This document shows, piece after piece, positions 1 to 7,625 of a stretch of 14,321 nt of DNA. The notes below the pieces were generated by a model that saw only the letters and a program-made list of their open reading frames with translations, was not told where the DNA came from and made no database searches. The stretch comes from an uncultured Oscillospiraceae bacterium (GTDB taxonomy: Bacteria; Bacillota; Clostridia; Oscillospirales; Acutalibacteraceae): positions 1 through 14,321 of the forward strand of contig URPG01000018.1 in NCBI GenBank assembly GCA_900549675.1. The letters are read 5' to 3'. Each line of letters opens with the position of its first letter. Positions within the stretch are counted from its first letter, which is position 1. A program made the position numbers and the translations under genes.

Positions 1-2
1 AA

Positions 3-902
3 ATGTGTTTAAAGTTCAAGAAGCAGTTCCCTTTGCAGACAATGGTATGGCCGGGCATTATTTTTATGTTTATTTTTTCCTACATACCCATTTACGGTTT
101 AAGCATCGCCTTTAAACATTATACAGTGGTGGATAAACTTAGTACGGCCCCTTGGGTGGGCTTTGAGAATTTTTTAATTATTCTCCAAGACAAATATTTT
201 TGGGATTCCGTCGTAAACACGTTGGCCATCAGTTTGCTGAAACTTGCTTTTGGTTTTGTTATTCCCATCATTTTGGCTATTATGATTTATGAACTGCAAG
301 ATGGTCTGTTTAAAAAAGTGGTGCAAACAATCTCTTATCTGCCTCATTTTCTATCCTGGATAGTTTTAGGCGGCATGATGATAAGTTGGCTTTCTACTAA
401 CGGAATGTTAAACCAGATTCCGCTGAAACTCGGGTGGATCGAACAGGGCAAAAATATTTTATTAGATGCCGATAAATATTGGTTTATAGCGGTATTTGCT
501 GACATTTGGAAAGAGGCCGGCTGGGGAACCATCCTGTACCTTGCAACTATGTCCGGCATTGACCCTACTTATTATGAGGCAGCCAGAATTGATGGAGCCG
601 GAAAGCTGCGGCAAATTTTCTGCATTACCTTGCCGCTAATTCGGCAGACCATCAGCTTGAATTTCATTATGACAATCAGTGGCTTATTTGGTTCCAACCT
701 AGACCAAACCTTAGTGTTGATGAATTCCCAAAACCAGTCCAAAGCAGAGGTAATCAATTCATATGTATATAAAATGGGTGTTGCACAAGGCGATTTTTCT
801 TATGCAACAGCAGTAGGACTGGGAATTTCGGTTATATCCCTACTGCTGTTGGTAATGGCGAATCAAATTACAAAACGCTTGAATGAACAATCAATATTTT
901 AA
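3..902 (+). CDS. ABC sugar transporter permease, LplB-like (CUT1 family)
   Basis: An inner-membrane subunit that, with the next gene, would form the translocation pore of a CUT1-type carbohydrate importer. The 299-residue protein is strongly hydrophobic with about six membrane segments; the first spans roughly residues 14-36 and contains the SYIPIYGLSIAFK pattern typical of LplB-type permeases. The cytoplasmic EAA loop that docks the ATPase is clear at residues 192-213 (EAARIDGAGKLRQIFCITLP). The ATG at base 3 gives a normal family length, but only two bases precede it, so an upstream start and the ribosome binding site cannot be judged. The stop lies 8 bp before the second permease, which indicates one operon. 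No ATP-binding subunit is nearby; related systems borrow a shared MsmX-type ATPase (family knowledge). Substrate is not readable from the sequence. Confidence 0.9.
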   Translation: MCLKFKKQFPLQTMVWPGIIFMFIFSYIPIYGLSIAFKHYTVVDKLSTAPWVGFENFLIILQDKYFWDSVVNTLAISLLKLAFGFVIPIILAIMIYELQDGLFKKVVQTISYLPHFLSWIVLGGMMISWLSTNGMLNQIPLKLGWIEQGKNILLDADKYWFIAVFADIWKEAGWGTILYLATMSGIDPTYYEAARIDGAGKLRQIFCITLPLIRQTISLNFIMTISGLFGSNLDQTLVLMNSQNQSKAEVINSYVYKMGVAQGDFSYATAVGLGISVISLLLLVMANQITKRLNEQSIF

Positions 903-910
903 CGGGGGAT

Positions 911-1795
911 ATGATGACTACAAAAGCAAAATATGGAAGCGAAAAAGTATTTAATATTGTAGACATAGTGTTGTTAGCAATTTTTACGGTGATTATAATA
1001 TTCCCGATATGGAATATTGTGGTTTCATCTTTCAGTAGTGCGTCTGCTTTGGCAAAAGGCAGCAGTCTATTTTGGCCCTCAGAACTTTCGTTGGAGAATT
1101 ACAAAGCTGTTTTTAGAGATTCTTCCATTTTGACGGCCTTTTTTATTTCAGTTGCCAAAACGGTGATAGGGGTAGTGCTGCATGTATTTTTTTGTGCAAT
1201 GGTAGCCTATGCGCTAAGTAAACCCGATTTGGTTGGCAGAAAACTATACACAGCTTTAGGGATTTTGACAATGTTCTTTTCAGGAGGGATGATTCCGACT
1301 TATTTGCTTATTAAACAGCTGGGACTTCTGAACTCCTTTTGGGTTTATATTATTCCGGCACTTTTCAGTTATTATGATGCCATCATTTTAATGAATTTAT
1401 TTCGCCAGATATCCCCTTCGCTAGAAGAAGCGGCCACTATTGACGGCTGCGGCACATGGAGAATTTTTTTATCCATTATAATGCCTCTTTCCAAACCGGC
1501 ATTAGCCACCATAGCGCTATATCACGGTGTATGGCAATGGAATGATTTTATGACAGCGAAACTTTATATCACAAAAGAACGGCTATATCCGCTGCAAATG
1601 AAAATCTACGAAATTATTGTAAAACAACAAATTTCTGATATGCAGAATGTTTCGGAAAGTATAACGATTTCAGCTACCCCAAAAGGAATTCAGTTGGCGA
1701 CAATTGTGATTACTGTTTTACCTATCATCATGATATATCCGCTGCTGCAAAAATACTTTATTGGAGGAATGATGTTAGGGGCTACGAAGGAGTAA
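911..1795 (+). CDS. ABC sugar transporter permease, YtcP/AraQ-like (CUT1 family)
   Basis: Second pore subunit of the same importer, 294 residues, a usual length. Membrane segments are evident at about residues 16-40, 75-103, 113-135, 142-163 and near the C-terminus. The EAA loop is at residues 173-194 (EEAATIDGCGTWRIFLSIIM), the contact site for the ATPase. The C-terminus ends in a short GGMMLGATKE tail characteristic of YtcP-type permeases. Two consecutive ATGs (911 and 914) follow a GGGGGA ribosome binding site at 904-909; spacing favours 914 slightly, a difference of one residue. It follows the first permease by 8 bp and precedes the binding protein by 111 bp, so permeases first and binding protein last is the operon order. 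Confidence 0.92.
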   Translation: MMTTKAKYGSEKVFNIVDIVLLAIFTVIIIFPIWNIVVSSFSSASALAKGSSLFWPSELSLENYKAVFRDSSILTAFFISVAKTVIGVVLHVFFCAMVAYALSKPDLVGRKLYTALGILTMFFSGGMIPTYLLIKQLGLLNSFWVYIIPALFSYYDAIILMNLFRQISPSLEEAATIDGCGTWRIFLSIIMPLSKPALATIALYHGVWQWNDFMTAKLYITKERLYPLQMKIYEIIVKQQISDMQNVSESITISATPKGIQLATIVITVLPIIMIYPLLQKYFIGGMMLGATKE

Positions 1796-1906
1796 GAAAT
1801 TGATTTGTAAACATTGTGATTTTGTGCCATTAATGGTGATAGCCGAAAGAGATGCACACTAAATTTATAAATTTATTAAAAGAATCATGTTAAGGAGGAA
1901 GAATGT
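1796..1906 (+). promoter_or_regulatory. Intergenic leader of the solute-binding protein gene with palindromes and strong RBS
   Basis: This 111 bp gap holds a perfect 16-bp AT palindrome TAAATTTATAAATTTA (1860-1875), a perfect 10-bp palindrome CCATTAATGG (1827-1836), and the ribosome binding site AAGGAGG (1892-1898), 8 bp before the ATG at 1907. A TGTAAACATTGTGA stretch (1806-1819) resembles a catabolite-response element but deviates from it, including at the central CG, so I do not call it one. No convincing terminator is seen, so read-through from the permeases is likely. A local boost of binding-protein expression, common for such proteins, is inference. Confidence 0.4.
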
Positions 1907-3532
1907 ATGAACCAAGTAATGAAAAAAATTGGGGCTATGGTGTTGGCCCTCTCTCTGACCATCGGTAGTCTGTCCGCCTGCGGATCAAAAGGTGAAAATG
2001 AAAAACCAGCAACCACCGCATCCTTGCGCTATGAGGTGGACGTTAACACGCCGGCATGGAAGCTTGACGCAGAAACACCGGCAACGCTCTCGTGGTATAT
2101 TAATGCAGAGTGGTGGAACAGTGAGTGGGGCAATGATTTTATTACCAAACAAATTGAAAAAGATATGAACATTAAAATTGAATTTTTGAAGGGAGATAAT
2201 ACCAAGCTTAACACTATGTTTGCCGGAGATGACATGCCGGATATGCTTACTGTGTTTCAAGGAGCAGACAGCCGTTCTGTCATTATGTCTGCAAACCAAT
2301 GGGCTTATTCGTTAAATGAATTGGCGGATACATATGACCCTTACTTTTACCAAGTGGCTTCAAAAGATACCCTCAATTGGCTGAAGTTATCGGACGGAAA
2401 AACATATGGTTACTCAAAATATTCTAATACTTCAATCGGTAATGAAACCGGAAAAATTAGAGCCTCCACTGCGTTTACGATTCGCAAAGATGTAAATGCG
2501 GCATTAGGCCAGCCTGCCATGGGTTCACCTGAAGAGTTTTTAAGCACGTTGGGACAAATCAAAGAAAAATATCCTGAACTGACACCCTTTGGTTTTAATG
2601 ATATGAAAAGCGGAGTAGGTTCGTTAGGGGGGGATTTTCAAAACTTCATTGGTGTACCGATTGAAGATGAAGATGGGAATTTCTATAACCGGAATTTGGA
2701 CGAGGACTATTTAAATTGGATTCGTACCTTTAATCAGGCATATTTAAACGGATATATCAGTGATGATAGTTTTTCTGATGATTCCACTGCTTATGAAGAT
2801 AAAATAAAATCCGGACAATATGCAACGATTATGATGGGAGGTACACCACAGCGTTCCACGGCTTTGCAGGTGTTTTTGACAGCGAATCCCGACGGGCAGT
2901 ATATCGCCATTGACGGCCCTCAAAGTACAGTAGGCCGTGCACCTACACTTTCACAGTCTGGTATTTCGGGCTGGATGCTCAACTACATTACCAAGCAATG
3001 TAAAGACCCGGCCAAGGCAATTCAACTATTTACCTATCTGCTTTCGGATGAAGGACAGATTTTGCAGAAATTTGGCAGGGAAGGTGAAACTTATACGGTG
3101 AACTCAGACGGTTTGTTTGAACGTACAGAAGAAATTAAAAAGTTAAAAGAAGAAAATATTGAACAGTTTAAAAAAGAGTATCGTTTTGATGAGTTCATGA
3201 TGTTTGGCCATGACCGCTACATTCAGTTGGGAGCTGATAACAATCCGGCGATTGAGCAAATGCAGAAATGGGGAGAGGGAAAGTTAAAACCACAGTTTCT
3301 TATTGAAGATATTGACCCAGATCAAGGTACACCTGAAGCAAGAAGTTTAACAGCCATTGACACAAAATGGAACACCACGTTGGTATCACTTATCCGAGCC
3401 AAAGGAGATAATGAATTCAACAGCATTTTAGAGGACTATAAAAATTTCTTAAAAGATAACGGATGGGATGCCATTGTAAAAATCCGGAGCGAAAATATGC
3501 AGAAAAATAGAGAAAAGCTCGGCATTGAATAA
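1907..3532 (+). CDS. Lipoprotein extracellular solute-binding protein of the sugar ABC importer
   Basis: Captures the sugar outside the cell and delivers it to the two permeases. The 541-residue protein begins with a lipoprotein signal: Met-Lys-Lys charged start (residues 5-7), a hydrophobic stretch (8-22), and a lipobox LSAC whose Cys25 would be lipidated and anchor the protein to the membrane. A polar GSKGENEK linker follows. The length of about 540 residues and the opening TLSWYINAEWWN fit the long family 1 binding proteins that partner LplB/YtcP permeases. The ATG at 1907 sits 8 bp from an AAGGAGG site; Met5 at 1919 is an alternative start that would still keep the signal peptide. The gene stops 19 bp before the GH30 gene, so they are probably cotranscribed. 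The ligand cannot be named; the GH30 neighbour suggests a beta-linked oligosaccharide or glycoside. Confidence 0.9.
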   Translation: MNQVMKKIGAMVLALSLTIGSLSACGSKGENEKPATTASLRYEVDVNTPAWKLDAETPATLSWYINAEWWNSEWGNDFITKQIEKDMNIKIEFLKGDNTKLNTMFAGDDMPDMLTVFQGADSRSVIMSANQWAYSLNELADTYDPYFYQVASKDTLNWLKLSDGKTYGYSKYSNTSIGNETGKIRASTAFTIRKDVNAALGQPAMGSPEEFLSTLGQIKEKYPELTPFGFNDMKSGVGSLGGDFQNFIGVPIEDEDGNFYNRNLDEDYLNWIRTFNQAYLNGYISDDSFSDDSTAYEDKIKSGQYATIMMGGTPQRSTALQVFLTANPDGQYIAIDGPQSTVGRAPTLSQSGISGWMLNYITKQCKDPAKAIQLFTYLLSDEGQILQKFGREGETYTVNSDGLFERTEEIKKLKEENIEQFKKEYRFDEFMMFGHDRYIQLGADNNPAIEQMQKWGEGKLKPQFLIEDIDPDQGTPEARSLTAIDTKWNTTLVSLIRAKGDNEFNSILEDYKNFLKDNGWDAIVKIRSENMQKNREKLGIE

Positions 3533-3551
3533 AACAATTGGAGAATAATAC

Positions 3552-4898
3552 ATGAAAGCAAAACAAATCACAACCAACTACAGGCAATCGAAAAAAATTA
3601 AAACGGAGAAAGAGATTCTTTTTCAGCCGGAAAGCAAAGGCGTAGAATTTTCTGTTGTCAACTTGTATCCGGAAAAAACATATCAGACCTTTGATGGGTT
3701 TGGCGGAGCGCTTACAGAATCTTCCGGTTTTGTACTGAGTCAAATGGGGGAGCAAGTATATCATCAGGTGATAGAATCTTATTACGGACAAGAAGGTATC
3801 GGTTATCGCTTTGGCAGAATTCCACTGGACAGTTGTGACTTTAGTCTAGGAAATTATGCGGCGGTGGAAGACCAAAACGATGTTGATTTTAAAACTTTTT
3901 CCCTTAGCCGTGATGCAAAGTATATCCAACCCTTGATTCGCAAAGTACAGTCTGCTTTGGGCAAAACAAAACTCACCTTAATGCTTACGCCATGGTCACC
4001 ACCGGGTTTTATGAAAGATACCGGCATTAAAAACTGTGGGGGCAAGCTACTCAAAAAACATTATGCAGATTGGGCAAGATACATTTGTCGTTATATAATG
4101 GAATATCAAAAGCTGGGGGTTATTATTGATTATTTAAGTATTCAAAACGAGCCGTTTGCGGCCACTCCGTGGGATTCTTGTCAATATAGTGCACAGGAGG
4201 AAAAAGAATTTCTGCGGGACAATTTATATCCGCAATTACAAGAAAATAAACTAACCGATATCAAGATTCTCATTTGGGACCACAACAAGGAGAGAATTTA
4301 TGAGAGAAGCCGTGAAACAATTGATGCAGACACGGATAAAATGATTGACGGAGTTGCCTTTCATTGGTATACGGGGGACCACTTTGATGCTTTAGATTTA
4401 ACGCATGAAAGTTTTCCAGATAAGAAACTAATTCATTCAGAGGGCTGTGTAGAATATAGCCGTTTGGGGCAAAACGACCATCTGTTGCATGCACAAAAAT
4501 ATGCGCATGATATCATTGGAAACCTTAATGCTGGCATGACGGCATACATCGATTGGAATATTGTACTCGATGAAAGAGGAGGGCCAAACCATGTAGATAA
4601 TTTTTGCAGTGCCCCCGTTATGTGCAACCTAAAAACTGGAGAGGTTGAGTATCGGCTGACGTTTGATTATATCAGTCATTTCAGCCGGTATATTGTACCC
4701 GGCTCTAAACGTATGGCTTATTCTAAGTATACACCTGATTTAGAGATGACGGCATTTGTAAGGCCGGATTACAAATGGACAGCTGTATTTTTGAACCGAA
4801 GTTTAGAAACGGTTCCGTTTAGCTTGAGAGTGAATGGTAAAATTACTTCTACAGAAATAGAGGCGCAGTCTATTGCAACTATTGTGATAGAACCGTAA
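3552..4898 (+). CDS. GH30 family glycoside hydrolase (beta-glucosylceramidase-like), cytoplasmic
   Basis: A retaining glycosidase of family GH30. The (beta/alpha)8 barrel opens with FDGFGGALTESSG (residues 48-60), a hallmark of the family. The general acid/base is Glu200 in SIQNEPFA and the nucleophile is Glu297 in IHSEGCVEY; the 97-residue distance between them is normal for GH30. TPWSPPGFMK lies between and also fits. The last 60 or so residues look like the beta-rich side domain that completes the fold. The 448-residue protein has no signal peptide or membrane segment, so it should act in the cytoplasm on what the adjacent transporter imports. The start ATG has a TTGGAG site 8 bp upstream (3538-3543). 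GH30 members cleave beta-glucosides, beta-xylosides, beta-fucosides or beta-1,6-glucans; the sequence alone does not decide which. Confidence 0.93.
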   Translation: MKAKQITTNYRQSKKIKTEKEILFQPESKGVEFSVVNLYPEKTYQTFDGFGGALTESSGFVLSQMGEQVYHQVIESYYGQEGIGYRFGRIPLDSCDFSLGNYAAVEDQNDVDFKTFSLSRDAKYIQPLIRKVQSALGKTKLTLMLTPWSPPGFMKDTGIKNCGGKLLKKHYADWARYICRYIMEYQKLGVIIDYLSIQNEPFAATPWDSCQYSAQEEKEFLRDNLYPQLQENKLTDIKILIWDHNKERIYERSRETIDADTDKMIDGVAFHWYTGDHFDALDLTHESFPDKKLIHSEGCVEYSRLGQNDHLLHAQKYAHDIIGNLNAGMTAYIDWNIVLDERGGPNHVDNFCSAPVMCNLKTGEVEYRLTFDYISHFSRYIVPGSKRMAYSKYTPDLEMTAFVRPDYKWTAVFLNRSLETVPFSLRVNGKITSTEIEAQSIATIVIEP

Positions 4899-4904
4899 TT
4901 TACG

Positions 4905-4948
4905 GAAAAGAAACAGTAAAACGTTTTGCTGTTTCTTTTCTATTTGTT
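4905..4948 (+). terminator. Rho-independent terminator after the GH30 gene
   Basis: GAAAAGAAACAG (4905-4916) pairs perfectly with CTGTTTCTTTTC (4929-4940). A G-T wobble and AAAA/TTTT pairs extend the stem inward. The downstream arm is T-rich and continues into TATTTGTT. It lies 7 bp after the GH30 stop codon and ends the sugar operon before the regulator's own promoter. The A-rich left arm means it could also work on the opposite strand. Confidence 0.85.
4918..4927. promoter_or_regulatory. Candidate LacI-family operator (AAAACGTTTT) in the terminator loop
   Basis: The hairpin loop is the perfect palindrome AAAACGTTTT with a central CG, the form of many LacI/GalR-type operators (family knowledge). 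It lies about 27 bp upstream of the regulator's -10 element, where it could serve autoregulation. It may instead be only part of the hairpin. The operator of the transport operon would lie left of the window and cannot be compared. Confidence 0.4.
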
Positions 4949-4953
4949 AATTA

Positions 4954-4964
4954 TATGGTAGAAT
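4954..4964 (+). promoter_or_regulatory. Extended -10 promoter element of the LacI-family gene
   Basis: TATGGTAGAAT matches the extended -10 pattern TRTGN followed by a TATAAT-like hexamer (TAGAAT, one mismatch). A clear -35 box is not seen, which extended -10 promoters do not require. Transcription would start near 4971, leaving a leader of about 10 nt for the ATG at 4981 or 25 nt for the ATG at 4996. Confidence 0.55.
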
Positions 4965-4980
4965 TAAAGGTATAGATGAA

Positions 4981-6024
4981 ATGGATGTGATTTATATGAA
5001 AAAAATAACCATTCGGGATATCGCCAGAGAGGCCGGTGTATCTATTTCTACGGTATCAAATGCCTTAAATCATGTGGATGTATTGAGTGATGAAACCAAA
5101 AGGAAAGTTTTTGACGCGGCTGAAAAATTAAATTATATACCTAACCTTAACGGAAAATTTTTGAGATCCCGGCAAAGTAAAATGATTGGATTTTTTCCCA
5201 CAAGCCTTAGTGGATGGTATTTTAATGTGCTGATTGAAGCCATTAGCCGCGAGTGTGATCGGCAGGGTTATGGCCTGCAAGTTATTTTTACAAGAGATAA
5301 AGAAATGATTTTAAGCCATATATTCGGAGAAAGGATTGACGGTGTCATTCTATTTGAAGAGAATTTTATTCATAAGAAAGAAATTCAGTTTATGCAAGAA
5401 CAGGAACTGAGTTGTGTGTTTTTGGATAGGGCGTATAAAAGTGAAAAAATGAGCAGTATTGTATTTGATTCTTACCAATCAGCCGTAACAGCCTGCGAGT
5501 ATCTAATTGGTTTGGGACACAGAAAAATTGGTTTTATTTCCGGTTCGAAAACAATGTTTGACAGCAGTGAGCGTTTCAAGGGGTATTGTGACACCATGAA
5601 ACGCTTTAGCCTTGCAATAGAGGAAAAATACTTGTTGGATGGATTGTTTGAGGAACACGCCTCTTATATTGCTGTGAAGGCTTTTCTTCATGCGAATCCG
5701 ATCGGAAGACCAGATGCTTTTATCGCCGGAAATGATTTAAGTGCCATTGGTTGTATGAAAGCACTGCAGTCACAGGGATATTGTGTCCCTCAAGATATTA
5801 GTGTTTTAGGTTTTGATGATATTGACATCGCTCCATATTTTTCGCCGGCGCTGACCACGTTAAAAAATCCGGTAGCGCAGCAAGGTACTTTGGCAGTACA
5901 AAAGCTTTTGTCATTGATTCAGACACAGCAAGCCGGAGAAATTATTAAACTGGACAGCAGACTTGTTATTCGTTCTTCCTGTGATTTTAATAGCAGGAAT
6001 ATTGCTTCTACCCCTATCGCATAA
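4981..6024 (+). CDS. LacI-family transcriptional regulator
   Basis: DNA-binding regulator that most likely controls the upstream sugar operon. The N-terminal helix-turn-helix is classic (TIRDIAREAGVSISTVSNAL, residues 10-29, followed by the hinge helix region to about 60). The remainder is a periplasmic-binding-protein-like sensor domain, with the typical signature LGHRKIGFISG near residue 180 and VLGFDDIDIAPYFSPALTTL toward the C-terminus. The nominal 347 residues start at ATG 4981, but the family normally begins MKKxTIxDIA, so ATG 4996 (342 residues), preceded by a GGATGTGAT stretch, is probably the real start. The gene is separated from the sugar operon by a terminator and has its own promoter. 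The effector sugar is unknown. Confidence 0.93.
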   Translation: MDVIYMKKITIRDIAREAGVSISTVSNALNHVDVLSDETKRKVFDAAEKLNYIPNLNGKFLRSRQSKMIGFFPTSLSGWYFNVLIEAISRECDRQGYGLQVIFTRDKEMILSHIFGERIDGVILFEENFIHKKEIQFMQEQELSCVFLDRAYKSEKMSSIVFDSYQSAVTACEYLIGLGHRKIGFISGSKTMFDSSERFKGYCDTMKRFSLAIEEKYLLDGLFEEHASYIAVKAFLHANPIGRPDAFIAGNDLSAIGCMKALQSQGYCVPQDISVLGFDDIDIAPYFSPALTTLKNPVAQQGTLAVQKLLSLIQTQQAGEIIKLDSRLVIRSSCDFNSRNIASTPIA

Positions 6025-6107
6025 CGGAAATCACTTGCAAGAGATTAATCTTAAGAATCTTGTCTATTAGAATTTTTATGTCTTTGTACTTTCTTATCAC
6101 TTGAACA

Positions 6108-6367
6108 ATGAAATTATTTATAGAACTGTATCAGAGTAAAGAAAATATTCACAATACGACTTTTTTCTAGATTATGTTGGCAGTATTTCGGTCAAATGAA
6201 GATGAGGGCAAACTGGCATTAGATTGATGTTAGGAATGGCTGTGATGACCTCAAAGAGCGTTTAAAAAGCAAAGTTCACTGAGGAACAATGGATTGATGA
6301 TTTTGTTCAACGTGATTATTTCGTTGATATTGAGGCTGTGCAAGGAAACATGTCCAAAAAGGCGTAA
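6108..6367 (+). pseudogene. Decayed 3' remnant of an unidentified plus-strand gene
   Basis: This 357 bp gap between the regulator and the NUDIX gene has no intact gene, but it holds protein-like pieces in shifting frames. MKLFIELYQSKENIHNTTFF runs from 6108 to a stop. In the same frame, LAVFRSNEDEGKLALD follows. GCDDLKERLKSK (6238-6273) then continues, after a frame change near 6271, as FTEEQWIDDFVQRDYFVDIE and a short tail ending at TAA 6365-6367. The last piece is charged and plausible as a C-terminus, and its stop codon falls inside a terminator hairpin, as expected for a real gene end. I do not recognise the family. At least two stops and one frameshift make it nonfunctional; it predates or borders the minus-strand cassette. 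Confidence 0.4.
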
Positions 6368-6376
6368 AAGCCTTTT
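6357..6376. terminator. Bidirectional terminator between the gene remnant and the NUDIX gene
   Basis: AAAAGGC (6357-6363) and GCCTTTT (6370-6376) form a perfect 7-bp stem around the loop GTAAAA. On the minus strand the stem ends in TTTTT, 6 bp after the NUDIX stop, so it can end the minus-strand operon. On the plus strand it would end the decayed gene. Confidence 0.7.
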
Positions 6377-6381
6377 ATCAA

Positions 6382-6837
6382 TCAAGATTTTCGATCATTC
6401 CGTGAATCAATGGCATACATCTCGCTTTCGCGCGAAAGTAGGCTATTCTGTATTGGTTTAATCAATGTTATATCAGCAGGAAGCCAATTGACACGATACA
6501 ATTCATCCTTTTTAAGCCATCTTGCAGATTCCGCTTCTTTAAGAGTGATTTTTCCATCGACTACAACACACCAAAAACAATCCATACATAAATGAAAAGT
6601 AGGGTAGTCATACTCAATGGTTTCAATTCGTTTGCCAACTTCGATTTTTATGGCAAGCTCCTCTTCAATTTCTCTTTTCAAAGCTTGTTGTGGTGTTTCG
6701 CCAATCTCAATTTTACCTCCCGGGAATTCCCACTGGCCCTTTAATTCGCCATAACCTCTGGCGGTAGTAAAAATCTCAGTTGGCTTATCCAACGAATCAC
6801 AAATAACTGCTGCCACAACTCTTATAGTTTTCAACAC
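6382..6837 (-). CDS. NUDIX hydrolase, MutT/CTP pyrophosphohydrolase-like
   Basis: A (deoxy)nucleoside triphosphate pyrophosphohydrolase of the MutT/NudG type, removing pyrophosphate from a free nucleotide in the cytoplasm. The Nudix box is at residues 41-63: Gly41, Glu47, Arg55-Glu56, Glu59 and Glu60, with the usual spacing. The conserved Gly near its end is Ala62. GQWEFPGGK just before it is typical of the subfamily. Length is 151 residues, slightly above 130-140, through a polar C-terminal tail (SRNDRKS). The start is GTG 6837 (TTG 6834 is possible), with AGAGGGA overlapping the end of the upstream gene. Stop and start are one base apart, which indicates translational coupling to the SRA-domain gene. 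Substrate may be an oxidised or modified dNTP; that is inference. Confidence 0.9.
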   Translation of the reverse strand: MLKTIRVVAAVICDSLDKPTEIFTTARGYGELKGQWEFPGGKIEIGETPQQALKREIEEELAIKIEVGKRIETIEYDYPTFHLCMDCFWCVVVDGKITLKEAESARWLKKDELYRVNWLPADITLIKPIQNSLLSRESEMYAIDSRNDRKS

Positions 6838-6838
6838 A

Positions 6839-7591
6839 TTATCCCTCTGAATGCTGTTTTCTTAATCTAAACTTATACTCTTTGCGAACGTTTCCAGCTT
6901 CGTCTTTATCATCTTCATATGTATAATCCACCAAAGAAAATATGCCCTGATAGTAATATTCCTGTGGCGAAAATTTAACAAACAAGTGGATCGTTTTACC
7001 ATCGCGCTCTGCATCTACAATTGCCTTGTTGCCAAGAGTCATCTGCTGGTCCCCAGTTTTCCCTTCACCAGAATATATGTAATCTCCGTCAGTTGTCCAG
7101 TGGTCATGATAGACAAAACCGGATCTTTTTTTGTCTATTGATGAAATAAGAACTACAGTTGATGGTGTTCTATTAATTCCTCGCCCAAAACCGGCAATCT
7201 TAATTCCAAATTTCTCTTCCACCTGTTGATAGGTGAGGATAGGCTGTTTTGCCAAATACTCTACATTGTAATCTGAGCCAAAACCATCCTCAATATTTCT
7301 TTTTGTAGAAATCGTTTTTCTGTCTACTGTAGAAAGTTCTTCTTTTGCTTTACGGATTGCCGCAGTCTCTTGACGCTGTGCATCAGCAGCTCGTTTTATC
7401 CTTTTAATTTCTTCTATAATCTTAGCTTGTACTGCCTTATTATCGGCCTCTATAAATTTTTCAAAAGCGTCTGGATATAAAAACTTTGATTCCCTAGTTG
7501 CAAACTTGACAGTCAGATAGTTCCCTGAGCTTTCTGTTATGACACCTACCCCAAAAACACGATGTTTTACTTTTAAATCAGTACAATTCAC
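6839..7591 (-). CDS. SH3-like / ScoMcrA-type SRA domain protein (putative modified-DNA reader)
   Basis: The frame is open from 7726, but that start would overlap the recombinase. GTG 7591, 9 bp after GAAGGGGGAG, gives a better 250-residue protein. Residues 6-48 resemble a small SH3-like barrel (KVKHRVFGVGVITESS, then YLTVKF and FLYPDAFEKF). Residues 50-95 are a charged helical or coiled-coil linker. Residues 128-245 resemble the SRA-like domain of ScoMcrA-type restriction proteins: GFGRGINRTPSTVVLIS, then YHDHW, YSGEGKTGDQQM, GNKAI and a Phe-Arg-Leu end. In ScoMcrA this domain reads modified (phosphorothioated or methylated) DNA and is joined to an HNH nuclease (family knowledge). No HNH or other nuclease motif is visible here. 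The gene sits between a recombinase and a coupled NUDIX gene. A role as a modified-DNA sensor is inference from remembered sequence patterns. Confidence 0.7.
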   Translation of the reverse strand: MNCTDLKVKHRVFGVGVITESSGNYLTVKFATRESKFLYPDAFEKFIEADNKAVQAKIIEEIKRIKRAADAQRQETAAIRKAKEELSTVDRKTISTKRNIEDGFGSDYNVEYLAKQPILTYQQVEEKFGIKIAGFGRGINRTPSTVVLISSIDKKRSGFVYHDHWTTDGDYIYSGEGKTGDQQMTLGNKAIVDAERDGKTIHLFVKFSPQEYYYQGIFSLVDYTYEDDKDEAGNVRKEYKFRLRKQHSEG

Positions 7592-7625
7592 TACAAAATT
7601 CTCCCCCTTCCCATCGCATGAGTTC

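Noticed and set aside
1806..1819. Possible catabolite-response element TGTAAACATTGTGA
   Set aside because: It lacks the central CG and has a further mismatch at a conserved position; too weak to call.
4893..4905. Palindrome CCGTAA-T-TTACGG at the GH30 stop codon
   Set aside because: It overlaps the coding end and the base of the terminator; no independent role is supported.
6040..6066. Terminator after the LacI-family gene
   Set aside because: The AGATTAATCT palindrome and the CAAGA...AATCTTG pairing are short and AT-rich with no T-run directly behind; not convincing.
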